Of a stretch of DNA of 64,000 bases, positions 12,601-19,826 are shown piece after piece (the stretch's first letter is position 1; the number at the start of each line of letters is the position of its first letter). Source of the stretch: Liolophura sinensis. Taxonomy: Eukaryota; Mollusca; Polyplacophora; Chitonida; Chitonidae. The notes beneath the pieces are model-generated. The model made no database searches, was not told where the DNA came from, and saw only the letters and a list, made by a program, of their open reading frames with translations. The translations under genes were made by a program, and so were the position numbers. Location: assembly GCF_032854445.1 (NCBI RefSeq), contig NC_088301.1, forward strand, positions 49,473,116 through 49,537,115. Direction: 5' to 3'.

Positions 12601-15600
12601 TGCAAGGCCAATTCCCAAAAATGACGTATAACACAAAACACCAAAGAACTAAGAAAGTATATAAAGTACTAAAATAGGACAGATTCATGGAAAGAGAAGC
12701 AGTCAACAGTTTTCAGTGATGTTGGAAAGACGCAAGGTATGTTCTGGGCAACTGAGTGATATTAGTGTTCAAATGTCATGAATTTAACCCATAGTGGACA
12801 TGAAAGGCGAAATCAAAGGTACATTCGTAGTCATAGTAACGGGGTAAATATAAAGGCACGGACAGTTTAAAATTGCAACTCTCGGTATGCATAGACAACA
12901 GTTATTTAGACACCATTGATGGAAACTGAGCGAAAAGTAATGTAAAAGCTCTGTGGCCAATAATTTCATGTTCAGAAGGCATTTCTACGATACCTCCGCC
13001 ACCACGCCGATACAACCGCAGATCACAGAAGCTTTAGCTTGGGCTCCACTCATTCCACCGAGACCCGAGGTCACAAACACCTGCAGGTAGGACACCACAT
13101 ATATCAATACAAAATACTAAAACATATAGAATAAAACCAGAGAAGCAACGAGAGTGTGATAATTGGTAAATGATCACACGTATCAGATGGAATACGATCT
13201 CTTGTCAATTTACCATAACCACGGTATTATTCCAAGCTTTCATGTATATGCTTGAAAAAGTAACAAAAGACACGCCCATGTAGCCATGACTGAAGTAGAA
13301 TTAGGCAAAAACCAAATGCAGTGATGTTAGTTGCAATTTATTAGACGTCACTATAGTTTAAAATGACTCAAAATACTGTATCACGCATCGGGCATTTATA
13401 GAAATGTCATCTCATATGCTATTAAGAATTTCACCTCTGCCATGGTACACTTTACAGTGTTCGTCTTATTGGTATCACATTTTGTATCCCACAGGGTAGG
13501 TATGATTTATTGGCACAAGGTATAACTTCTAAGAATCGAGAATATCAGTAACACTGAAGCCGTACGTCCAGTTATGAAATGCTGTTTAGGTAAAGACAAA
13601 CAGTTCAGGCAAAATTTACACTGTACAAAGTTACCACATAGTGATTAAAACGAATCAGGGAGGAAAGTATGATAGTCTGGCAATGGGCTTAACCGATGAA
13701 AAGCCATCGACTTGTCCATTTACAACTGTTAGGGGTGTATTTTTATCGTTCATATAAATGCTAAATAATAGCATAACTACACGCACCATTTTACCATGGC
13801 TTAAGCAGATTTATGTTAAAAAAATGCAGTGATGTTATTAGCCATGCATTGATTAGACCCTAGAATTACTGAAATGTTGTATTGTCGTATGTTTGTTGGA
13901 GGGGAATACTTCAATCATATGACCCTGAAATGCTCGTGTGTACAACACCACAGTGATGTTGACATACCTTTCCAGCCAAATCCCCTGTTCCCAAATAGCG
14001 GCGTGCAGCATTAAGCACAGTGATCTACAAGACGAAAATAAAGTGTATAGTATGTATTATTTTTTGTTACTTTTTAATTTCTTTTATGTGGAAGAATTGA
14101 AGACTTAAATGTTTAGGGTATGGGGGTAACAAAGTAATCATTTTCCATGTGCTATTGATCCAATGCTTACCGTAGTGCCGTGGACAATGCCTTGTGGTCC
14201 AATGTAACAGTAACTTCCCGCCGTCATCTGACCATATCTAAAAATTTGAACGCCAGATTTATATTAACCATCTAGAATTTCGCCTCGCTGGTATCAATGA
14301 GAATATTGATTTATTGAACTAATGTGACGTTTTGGTCATATAAAAGATGCAAGCGTCGAATCAGTCATTTATGACATCAAGACTGCCATTCAAAAGAAAT
14401 AAAGGCATCAGTTTTCAGTTTATTTTCAGTTGTAGGCATAATCGATGCTCTAGGCGAAAATCATATAACCGGTTTCCGAATTGCTATCGGGTGCAATTAA
14501 GGCGGGCTTTATTTACAATATTTCTTTTAAACACCGCAGCAATATTTGTCAGAGTGATGCATATACAGTATAGGCCCATTTGAACCTGATTAGGCGCTAT
14601 GGCCCACAGTTTTAAAACTATGATCTAAATTTGCTAGCAATAATGTAGTAAAATTGACAAAACACAGAACAAAGATATTAATAGATCTTTTGGAAGCACA
14701 CATTTTTGATCTAGTAAATGATGACACATATTAAAATCAGCGTAAAATATGTAGGGTACAAAAACAGCTATAAAATCAGATATATGAACACCATATATAT
14801 GTAGAACCCTGGAGTATATTGCTACTGAAGAAATTATAGTATGCAATGTAAAAACTGAACTTGGCTCATTTACTTTAATGCGGCTACAGAGTAGACATCA
14901 GCCAATTTAGTACAAAAGATTTACAAATAACAATATAAAATATTATTTGAAGCTATATGTCACCGCTGGGATTTCATAGCTATGAAATAACTATAATGCA
15001 CTGTATGACCTGTATAAAGTAATCTAACAAAGAATCATTTACTTTAGAAATGTCGGACTAAAATGGCATTTATGTAAGGAAAAGTATAGGTTTACAAGAA
15101 AGGGTACTCAGTTGTAATATATCTTACACACATATATAATACACAGTGTTAAAGGCTTTGTCCGATGAAACAATAATCAATTTGGACTGTCATTCAGGAA
15201 GTACACCTTGTACAGCTAGATACATAGTACATAAACAGTTATGTATAGAGTATATGTAAGCTAATCATACTGATTATACACACATCTTTATCAAGCAGCT
15301 GACGGCAATTTCATTATCGATATTGATATTCTGTTAAACATCGTGCCATGGCTGTGTTGCATTCACAAATGGTACTAGAGCAAACGGATATAGTGGAATA
15401 TTATCATGTGCATGGTTGGCTAGATCCCACATTGTCATTTTCCATTATGTTTCATTACCTCATCCGGACAGCCCAGTTAAATTGTTTTGTAGATAGGAAT
15501 GACACGGCTGTTGTTGTAATGTTAAAACTGTTGCAGCTTTGGTGAGATGCAGAACAGTTCATGTCAATAAGTATCTGTTTTTATTTTCTGATTCAGTTGC

Positions 15601-18600
15601 GGTGACCAATTAATCTAGGATCGAATTTATAAGCGGTGTTGACCACACTCGTTGACAAAACTTCCCACATTATACCGAAACATAGGACTTACATTGTGAC
15701 ACCAAGAGCAAACAACTTTTCATACATATCCCGAGATGAATAATTTGGGATTACCTGAAATATAATAAAATGGTCAATTAATTGATAAACAAAATGCAGA
15801 TTTTTATTTTATTTTACCCTTACCCGATCCATATACGAATTCATGTGTGCATTCAAAAGGTTATTTGCTAACATTTTATATGTACTGAAGTCTATGTAAT
15901 AACGTCTGATTAAATGACATGATGAATTTTGAAGCCTTGAATTTTGATCTTTAAGTGAAATGTTTTGATTATACCTGTAAACTGAGTGCAGTTGTATAAG
16001 CTACGTATTCTTGAGTGTGTGGTAAGGCACAAATCAGACATCTAGAATAAAGATGCAACAGCATCTGTTAGGCATTTGTTAGTGCAGAGACGCACAAGAT
16101 ACATCTGTGAGCAAGTTGTATGTCGAACTCTGTACCATTCCGTTGGTGATGACAACTCTGGGAGCAGTCGGTGCACTGGGAAACAGGCCTAAAGGATGAC
16201 CGGAGTACATCACCAAAGTTTGTTCGTCCGTCATCTGAGATAGATAGTGCATCACTAGCAAAAACTGAAAGGCAATATTAGCAGCATGACAGGAAAATAA
16301 GGCAGGTCAAAAATCGCCGAAGGTGTATGCATTCATGTATGGCTCTAATTTCTGAAGAATTATATATGTCTCATCAAAGCACTATTTTCGGCCGAGGAAT
16401 ATAAAGACAATTGAAAACAGAATTTTGAAATATACTTATCATATAATAAGGAATTGGTTAAATGTAATGTGGTTTTCTGGGATTATAATCTGTAAATGTG
16501 TCAATGGTCACAATTTAAAAGTGACCAGCTTAAGAGGTCTACATGTTTTTCTTTACATTACTGTCGTGTATACTTAATATATGTATCATTTAGACGCTTG
16601 CAACACAGGTGTGACACAGTGCATCACCTCACTGCTTGCCAGTGACATTACCTGCGCCCAGTTAGAGAACACCTGTCCATTTCCACCGTACGTTACAAGC
16701 TCCTCTGGGAATTGTGCCACATGAGGGTCAAGGTTGTTCATTATCATGTGCATAATGGCGGCTGCCTGTCGTGTCTTGGACGGGTATTGGTCTATGGGAT
16801 AAGCTCTGAGTGTAAACAACAGAGTACATATGGTGTATCTCTCAGGAAGTGTTAATGTTATAATCTGGGCTAAATGATTGCCTTGATACCAACCGCATTA
16901 TGAGATTATGAGACTGAATTAACGCTGTTGTTATGAGTAAACTTTCAGATATACATATGTAGTAGTATGTACGTTTGAGGAAAAGGCTTCGCATCAAAAT
17001 TATGCCGTTGACATTGCGACATAATGAAGAGACTGACTGATTATTGTTTAACGTCATACACATGAAAGTTTCACTCGTGCAATGGGAGTGGTTTATTAGG
17101 CGTGCCGGTAGAAGAGACCAGATTGCCAGCAGTAAACCACCGACATTTCTCAAGTTGTACTATAGGTCTGTTGGGGTAAACTTCATTTAAACAATTGCTG
17201 TGACGCCCCGCTATTGTCTGAGCAGTTGATTATTTTTCAAGAATCAACATTAACACTGAGTTGTTCGAGTGGTGACGACTTGAAACACCGAGAGCCCCCG
17301 TCGTTTTGTGAAAGATACAGCCGGATTCGAACCCACGAACACAAGGCTCTAAAACACTTCCATATTCGACTGAACTATCCGGGAAGACCAAACCGCCAAT
17401 CCTTTGTCTGACCGAGCGCTTCTATTTCAAGAATAGACGGGTATTGGGAAAGGTGTCTAGATATAAGCCGATACCAAACTGCATGATGCACTTGTCTTTG
17501 CAAGAGACAGACAGTCATCATGCACCACCTACAATGGAAACTGACAGAGAACCTGTATGTAACAATAAAAACAGTAACGTGGCTGTCATAGTGCGAAAGA
17601 AATACAACCAATAGGCCTACTCCAACTTTAGTTGTTTCAGTTAATTGATTTACTATCTGGAATTCTTGTCTACCAGTTCTGGAGCGTGTTATGTTATAAA
17701 TGGTCTTTAAGAATTGTGACCAGTACGTAAAAATCCGCTGACGCACAGATGTGTTGTACTTTATTGCATACCGGAGGTCACTCATATTATTCATATTATT
17801 AAGCAATACACGGAAGATGAGATATACTCCATTACATAATCTTATACACCCTATGTATGCTCATGTAGTAACCCATATAGAGTAAAACCAAATGGACTCC
17901 CATTGGCTAAAAGTTCTAAAGTTGTTGCACTATAACCTCATGTAACACCGTCACGAAAGAGCAACCGTGCTGCGTATTACGCTCAACTATGCAAATAAAT
18001 GCGGGACAGCCGGCACGAAAGAGCATTCATTGACGCTAACTGCGATGTAACGTATTCTTTTATATTTCTCTAAAATGACACCACGCGATTCTTGAAAAAG
18101 AGTCGTCAGCTGCATAATACTGGACTCTGATGTTTAAGTCAGAGGAACGCCTTGCAAATGACGATTCTTGAAAAATAATCAGCTCGGCGCTCCGAGCCTC
18201 GCCCATTATTTTTCAAGAATCGTCATTTGCTCGGCGTTTCTCTACTACGTAACATTACGCAACAGAGCAGGTCGACCGAGAAATGTATAGAGCGGTAGAA
18301 ATTCTCTGTATAACAGTAGTACTGAACGCACTTCCTCTGTGACCTAGGCACTATAATGAAAAGGCTGTAACGGTACCTCATGTTGAGAGTTGGTCGGAAT
18401 CGGTACATGTAGATATGACCATAGACTCGAAGCTCCTCGGCGAACTCAGATGCTAACTCGGCGTGAAATTGGGCAGGGAAGTAGCGAAGAGCATTCTGTA
18501 ACGCCACCTGCAATTTAACAATGATTACATGCTACAATTAAGTTAGAAAAAAGTTTCAGCAAAATTTCATTATTATGTTACTGACTATGTATGTGCGGTT

Positions 18601-19324
18601 AATAAAGAATATGAACAGTCAACTTGAAACCATTAGCTTTGCTTAGTTCCACGTTTTGAAAAAATGTTAAATAGATTTATTAATTTTCAACACGATGACA
18701 TAAAATGGCAAACAACAAAAAACAATGAAAACTATTATTCGGTAAAGAGTTCCTTCTCTCTCAACCATCTTCACCATCTGGCGAGGTATGCTAGAAATAG
18801 AGCGCCAGGCGAAATTCTCAGTGTAATTTAACACGCCGTTCAATCTTTGGGCGGCCTAAAAGAAGTTGACGCTAAGAAGTCAGGCTAAAGATTCCGACCA
18901 ATACTGCCATTATAATACTTAGTTGGAGGCAAAAACTTAAAACCTCATAATCTACATGTAATTAGAAACCACTGTCCTCGAACACGAATTAAAATCCACT
19001 AGAAAATATAAATGAACTGCATGCATGGATAGTTACTCGAAGTTAAATTGGTAGGTGGATTCTAACATGTCTTCCTTTTTCTTTTATTTCAAGAACAGTG
19101 GCGTTTACATGACCAAGGTTCATATTCGCATTATACTTGAAGACCCAATCACTGCCAATAATTAGAAACTAAAACTATAAGGAGAACAGGTAACCTACCC
19201 GTTGTTCCTCCACTAATAGACTAGGTGTTCTTGTAGGCGCATGGGGTAAAGATTCGTCCCTAGGTCGAGGCGCAGGCAAAGTATCCAACGGTAGACCAGA
19301 GCATATTTCCTGCAATGTTCCCAT
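3518..19324 (-). CDS. UROC1: Urocanate hydratase (urocanase), complete 21-exon gene
   Basis: Converts urocanate to 4-imidazolone-5-propionate with tightly bound NAD+, the second step of histidine degradation in the cytosol. Coding exons in transcript order: 19199-19324, 18377-18507, 16652-16805, 16136-16265, 15693-15754, 14171-14237, 13968-14024, 12994-13080, 11719-11870, 9980-10088, 9564-9634, 9288-9385, 8859-8967, 8667-8755, 8192-8262, 6530-6628, 6182-6281, 5707-5788, 5417-5465, 5243-5293, 3518-3658. Together they give about 677 residues plus stop, close to the 676 of human UROC1. Family signatures include TYGGNGQ (near residue 125), MYSGHPLGLFPS (155-166), GLGGMSG (248-254, NAD-binding), LGSDQTSCHNP, WICTSGD with the conserved Cys near 454, and RDHHDVSGTDSP. 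The start matches the family N-terminus, with CSGLPL near residue 10. Introns are GT-AG except intron 9, which looks GC-AG. Exon 4 has one surplus T, an assembly error or a real lesion. Introns are packed with repeats. Identification is from recalled family sequence, not a search. Confidence 0.97.
3676..3780 (+). repeat. Interspersed repeat family A, left part (split copy)
   Basis: Begins GTGATAATTGGCAAATGAC and TTTACTGGTGAAATCC, about 15 bases from the acceptor of the last urocanase exon. The right part resumes at 4445 after the LINE remnant. Family A has no open frame and I do not recognise it. Confidence 0.6.
3838..4440 (+). pseudogene. Decayed LINE reverse transcriptase fragment
   Basis: Translation across several frames recovers RT motifs. 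AGVRQGPVLGPLLLL corresponds to the usual QGSVLGPLLF block. RLFADFTSLHV corresponds to FADD, with the second catalytic Asp replaced by Phe. Further on come FQIIETWFDKWLVSFNASKS and a HLGVALSKNGS block. There are stop codons (for example after HQKKSCV) and at least two frameshifts, so it is dead. It lies in intron 20 of the urocanase gene, on the opposite strand, and splits a family A repeat. The lineage is probably Jockey/CR1-like; which one is not resolved. Confidence 0.8.
4445..4550 (+). repeat. Interspersed repeat family A, right part (split copy)
   Basis: CACCTAGCCCAATGGCTCGAG, AGAATTAGGCAAAACACAGT and TTATTAGACGTCACTAGTCT match the right half of the copies at 11132-11390 and 13121-13382. 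Confidence 0.65.
5243..5293 (-). CDS. UROC1: Urocanase coding exon 20 (residues 615-631)
   Basis: Acceptor tatcttccag, donor gtaagt. Encodes EASKRARSMLDWDVSNG. Confidence 0.95.
5417..5465 (-). CDS. UROC1: Urocanase coding exon 19 (residues 598-614)
   Basis: Acceptor tgttcacag, donor gtaaat. Encodes GEVINGGFGLVLDGTE. Confidence 0.96.
5707..5788 (-). CDS. UROC1: Urocanase coding exon 18 (residues 571-598)
   Basis: Acceptor ttcattcag, donor gtaggc. Encodes MAVQNVIGDSFRGATWVALH and NGGGVG. Confidence 0.97.
5898..6045 (+). repeat. Interspersed repeat family B copy
   Basis: CTTCGAAACAGACATTTATA, TCAACACAAAGCACCAAGG and AACTGAGAAAGTATGTACAG match the left two thirds of family B. Located in intron 17. 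Confidence 0.55.
6182..6281 (-). CDS. UROC1: Urocanase coding exon 17 (residues 538-571)
   Basis: Acceptor tcctgtag, donor gtacat. Encodes APVVISRDHHDVSGTDSPYR and NIYDGSAFCA. Confidence 0.97.
6530..6628 (-). CDS. UROC1: Urocanase coding exon 16 (residues 505-537)
   Basis: Acceptor ttcttctag, donor gtgcgt. Encodes VVGSQARILYADMNGRSAIA and ends GTIK; exactly 33 codons. Confidence 0.96.
6720..6850 (+). repeat. Interspersed repeat family B fragment
   Basis: CAACACAAAACACCACGAAAG, GGATTAATGCAAAGAGAAAG and GCCGGAAAGTCACAAG match the right part of family B with divergence. Located in intron 15. Confidence 0.45.
7170..7860 (-). pseudogene. Decayed LINE RT thumb and C-terminal fragment
   Basis: On the minus strand, frames read ELESVLKWLSKQNK-stop-SLTASETQYMIL, then SEFKFLGIVSNDKLIWTCHI and SLVSPYLFCANPLRGNTF. 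The last part is LQPILLLQKRALR, and after a frame change comes HTAPIFRKLKVL. This block order (WL..NKLSLN, FLGI.iDdkL.W..HI, LvyPYL.YaN..WG, LQKRAiR, H..PIF..L..L) is characteristic of the RT C-terminus of Jockey/RTE-like non-LTR retrotransposons. The catalytic FADD region is not recovered. It lies in intron 15 in the same orientation as the host gene. Confidence 0.8.
8192..8262 (-). CDS. UROC1: Urocanase coding exon 15 (residues 481-504)
   Basis: Acceptor tcattacag, donor gtaagc. Encodes QQYTDNIRWIKQAGGHQM. Confidence 0.95.
8451..8545 (-). repeat. SINE 3' tail fragment in intron 14
   Basis: The plus strand reads TTTATTTATTTGATTGGTG, TTTTACGCCGTACTCAAGAA and AGCATTATGGTGGGAGGAAA, the reverse complement of the tail of the SINE at 19590-19826. 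Confidence 0.75.
8667..8755 (-). CDS. UROC1: Urocanase coding exon 14 (residues 451-481)
   Basis: Acceptor atatgttcag, donor gtacat. Encodes WICTSGDSSDLETTD; Cys454 aligns with the cysteine conserved through the family. Confidence 0.95.
8859..8967 (-). CDS. UROC1: Urocanase coding exon 13 (residues 415-451)
   Basis: Acceptor gtcgtttag, donor gtaaga. Encodes RFRYPSYVQDIMGDIFSLGF and GPF, conserved before the catalytic-site segment. Confidence 0.96.
9288..9385 (-). CDS. UROC1: Urocanase coding exon 12 (residues 382-415)
   Basis: Acceptor acatgtaag, donor gtaaga. Encodes LRRHVAAINRL and FWDYGNAFLLEASRA. A nearer gcag acceptor at 9366-9367 was tested and breaks the frame. Confidence 0.94.
9564..9634 (-). 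CDS. UROC1: Urocanase coding exon 11 (residues 359-382)
   Basis: Acceptor cttgtaaag, donor gtaggt. Encodes LSYDEAREMMKANPMKFKNL, then VQD; phase-2 end. Confidence 0.93.
9980..10088 (-). CDS. UROC1: Urocanase coding exon 10 (residues 322-358)
   Basis: Acceptor acattccag, donor gtaggc. Encodes ERLVCEYDNTGDVLVDLGSD and QTSCHNPF, then GGYYPVQ. The first G completes Trp322 when intron 9 uses its GC donor. Confidence 0.95.
10150..10800 (+). repeat. 27-bp minisatellite core with degenerate flanks, intron 9
   Basis: From about 10360 to 10480 the unit GTTAGTCATAATGCCAC plus a variable ACCCCG-type spacer recurs four to five times with a 27-28 bp period. Flanking sequence to about 10740 repeats looser forms such as TTAATCAAGATC and AGTCAACATTACACC, suggesting an older, wider array. 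Confidence 0.7.
10830..10912 (-). repeat. Interspersed repeat family A, left-end fragment
   Basis: Reverse complement reads ACCAGAGCAGTAACATCAGT, GTTGGCAAATGGTCAA and ATCGGTGAAATCGG, the left end of family A. Located in intron 9. Confidence 0.6.
11132..11395 (+). repeat. Interspersed repeat family A, full-length copy
   Basis: Left part GTGATAGCTGGCAAATGGTC and ACTGGTGAAATACGACC; middle CCCAGTTATGGTTTTATTC; right part ACCATGGCTTAAGCAC and TTAGACGTCATTGGTCTAG. A partial left-end copy precedes it at 11040-11118. Located in intron 9. Confidence 0.65.
11440..11580 (+). repeat. Interspersed repeat family A, partial copy
   Basis: CGTCAGTTTATCCCAGTTAT, CTAGCACCATGGCTTAAGCA and AGCTAGGCAAACTGCAATC match the middle and right part of the neighbouring full copy. 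Confidence 0.6.
11719..11870 (-). CDS. UROC1: Urocanase coding exon 9 (residues 272-322)
   Basis: Acceptor ttctcttaag. Encodes KRHRQGWLKEITDSLDD and LSLGYHGNVVDL. The preferred donor is gcaagt after TTTG. A gt donor four bases on (exon start 11715) is possible only with a shifted acceptor in exon 10. Confidence 0.93.
12541..12740 (+). repeat. Interspersed repeat family B, reference copy
   Basis: CGAAACAGACATTCGTATAC, AGCCGTCAACCAATAAGG, AACACCAAAGAACTAAGAAA and CAACAGTTTTCAGTGATG. Non-coding, about 200 bp, unrecognised. Located in intron 8. Confidence 0.6.
12994..13080 (-). CDS. UROC1: Urocanase coding exon 8 (residues 243-271)
   Basis: Acceptor tacctgcag, donor gtatcg. Encodes VFVTSGLGGMSGAQAKAS; the glycine loop GLGGMSG is the family NAD+-binding segment. 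Confidence 0.96.
13121..13382 (+). repeat. Interspersed repeat family A, full-length copy
   Basis: Contains GTGATAATTGGTAAATGATC, CTCTTGTCAATTTACC, AGAATTAGGCAAAAACC and TTTATTAGACGTCACTATAG in the family order. Located in intron 7. Confidence 0.65.
13640..13882 (+). repeat. Interspersed repeat family A, diverged copy
   Basis: CTGGCAATGGGCTTAACCG, CGACTTGTCCATTTAC, TTTACCATGGCTTAAGCAG and GATTAGACCCTAGAATTACT keep the family order. Located in intron 7. Confidence 0.6.
13968..14024 (-). CDS. UROC1: Urocanase coding exon 7 (residues 224-242)
   Basis: Acceptor gtcttgtag, donor gtatgt. Encodes ITVLNAARRYLGTGDLAGK; in phase at both ends. Confidence 0.95.
14171..14237 (-). CDS. UROC1: Urocanase coding exon 6 (residues 201-223)
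   Basis: Acceptor aaatttttag, donor gtaagc. Encodes YGQMTAGSYCYIGPQGIVHG, one of the most conserved blocks of the family. Confidence 0.96.
15693..15754 (-). CDS. UROC1: Urocanase coding exon 5 (residues 181-201)
   Basis: Acceptor atatttcag, donor gtaagt. Encodes VIPNYSSRDMYEKLFALGVT; the phase-2 end is completed by exon 6. Confidence 0.95.
16136..16265 (-). CDS. UROC1: Urocanase coding exon 4 (residues 138-180), one surplus T
   Basis: Acceptor tgcctttcag is followed by six T. The frame that encodes YLSQMTDEQTLVMYSGHP and ends ITNGM needs only five T after the phase-0 donor of exon 3. Donor gtacag. Confidence 0.93.
16652..16805 (-). CDS. UROC1: Urocanase coding exon 3 (residues 86-137)
   Basis: Acceptor tttacactcag, donor gtaatg. 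Encodes AAAIMHMIMNNLDP and TYGGNGQVFSNWAQ, which hold the glycine-rich YGG motif. The natural donor leaves phase 0. Confidence 0.96.
17035..17388 (-). repeat. tRNA-derived SINE, near complete, in intron 2
   Basis: On the minus strand it starts near 17388 with GGATAGTTCAGTCG, an A-box-like segment, followed by GTGGGTTCGAATCCGGC, an excellent B box. The body carries GTCGGTGGTTTACTG and the end reads GTATGACGTTAAACA. Acceptor-stem pairing is lost, so it is not a functional tRNA gene. It shares its body with the copy at 57185-57525. Confidence 0.7.
18154..18230. repeat. Perfect 26-bp inverted repeat with nested hairpin (foldback)
   Basis: Arms 18154-18179 and 18205-18230 are exact reverse complements. 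The 25-base interior holds a second inverted repeat, GCTCGG (18182-18187) with CCGAGC (18192-18197). The arm core CGATTCTTGAAAAA also occurs alone at 18086-18099, and its complement ATTATTTTTCAAGAATC at 17229-17245. Located in intron 2. It looks like a recent foldback or MITE-like insertion. Confidence 0.85.
18377..18507 (-). CDS. UROC1: Urocanase coding exon 2 (residues 43-86)
   Basis: Acceptor aaattgcag, donor gtaccg. Encodes NALRYFP and YGHIYMYRF, conserved in animal urocanases. It ends in phase 2, splitting Arg86. Confidence 0.94.
19199..19324 (-). CDS. UROC1: Urocanase coding exon 1 (residues 1-42)
   Basis: Starts ATGGGAACATTG in the context ATCATGG and ends CAACGG before donor gtaggt. 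It encodes the variable N-terminus with CSGLPL and HAPTRTPSL, both matching vertebrate UROC1. It ends in phase 0. Any non-coding upstream exon is not identified. Confidence 0.93.
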
Positions 19325-19589
19325 GATTAGAAATTACCGTTGTAACTCTTTCGCACTGTTAACCTTCCAAGGAAACCACTAAGTTAAATTCACAAAGGAC
19401 AAGCACCACGCTGAAAAGAATGACAATGTAGAGAATGTACGGTTAACGCCAATCTCATTTGTAAACCGTGGACAAGCATCTGTGAACTTCAGCAGATGTC
19501 TGCATTGGGAAATAGGTCTTGCTGCAACAGATTACAGAAAGTTTGTGAGTTATCTCTGTCGTTTTATCGGTGATTGCTATTAACAGTGC

Positions 19590-19826
19590 TGGGGGCCTCC
19601 GTGGCTCGGTTGGTTAGCACGCTAGAGCAGCGTAATGACCCAGGAATCTCTCACCAGTGCTCATGCTGACGTCCTCTCCGGCCGTATGTGAGAAGGTCTG
19701 CCTGCGGATGGTCGTGGGTTTCCTCCGGACTCTGTTGGTTTCCTCCCACCATAATGCTGGCCGCCGTCGTATAAGTGAAATATTCTTGAGTACGGCGTAA
19801 AACACCAATTAAATAAATAAATATTA
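19590..19826 (+). repeat. tRNA-derived SINE, near complete
   Basis: Starts GGGGGCCTCCGTGGCTCGG with a tRNA-like A-box region (TGGTTAGCACG), has a body with TCGTGGGTTTCCTCCGG and CCTCCCACCATAATGCTGG, and ends TATTCTTGAGTACGGCG then AATAAATAAATA. I recall this tail from molluscan SINEs. It is about 270 bp upstream of the urocanase start codon, in the 5' flank or an unrecognised 5' UTR intron. Confidence 0.8.

Noticed and set aside
17298-17388. A tRNA gene on the minus strand
   Set aside because: The A and B boxes are visible but acceptor-stem pairing and a clear anticodon arm are not, and a SINE body follows.
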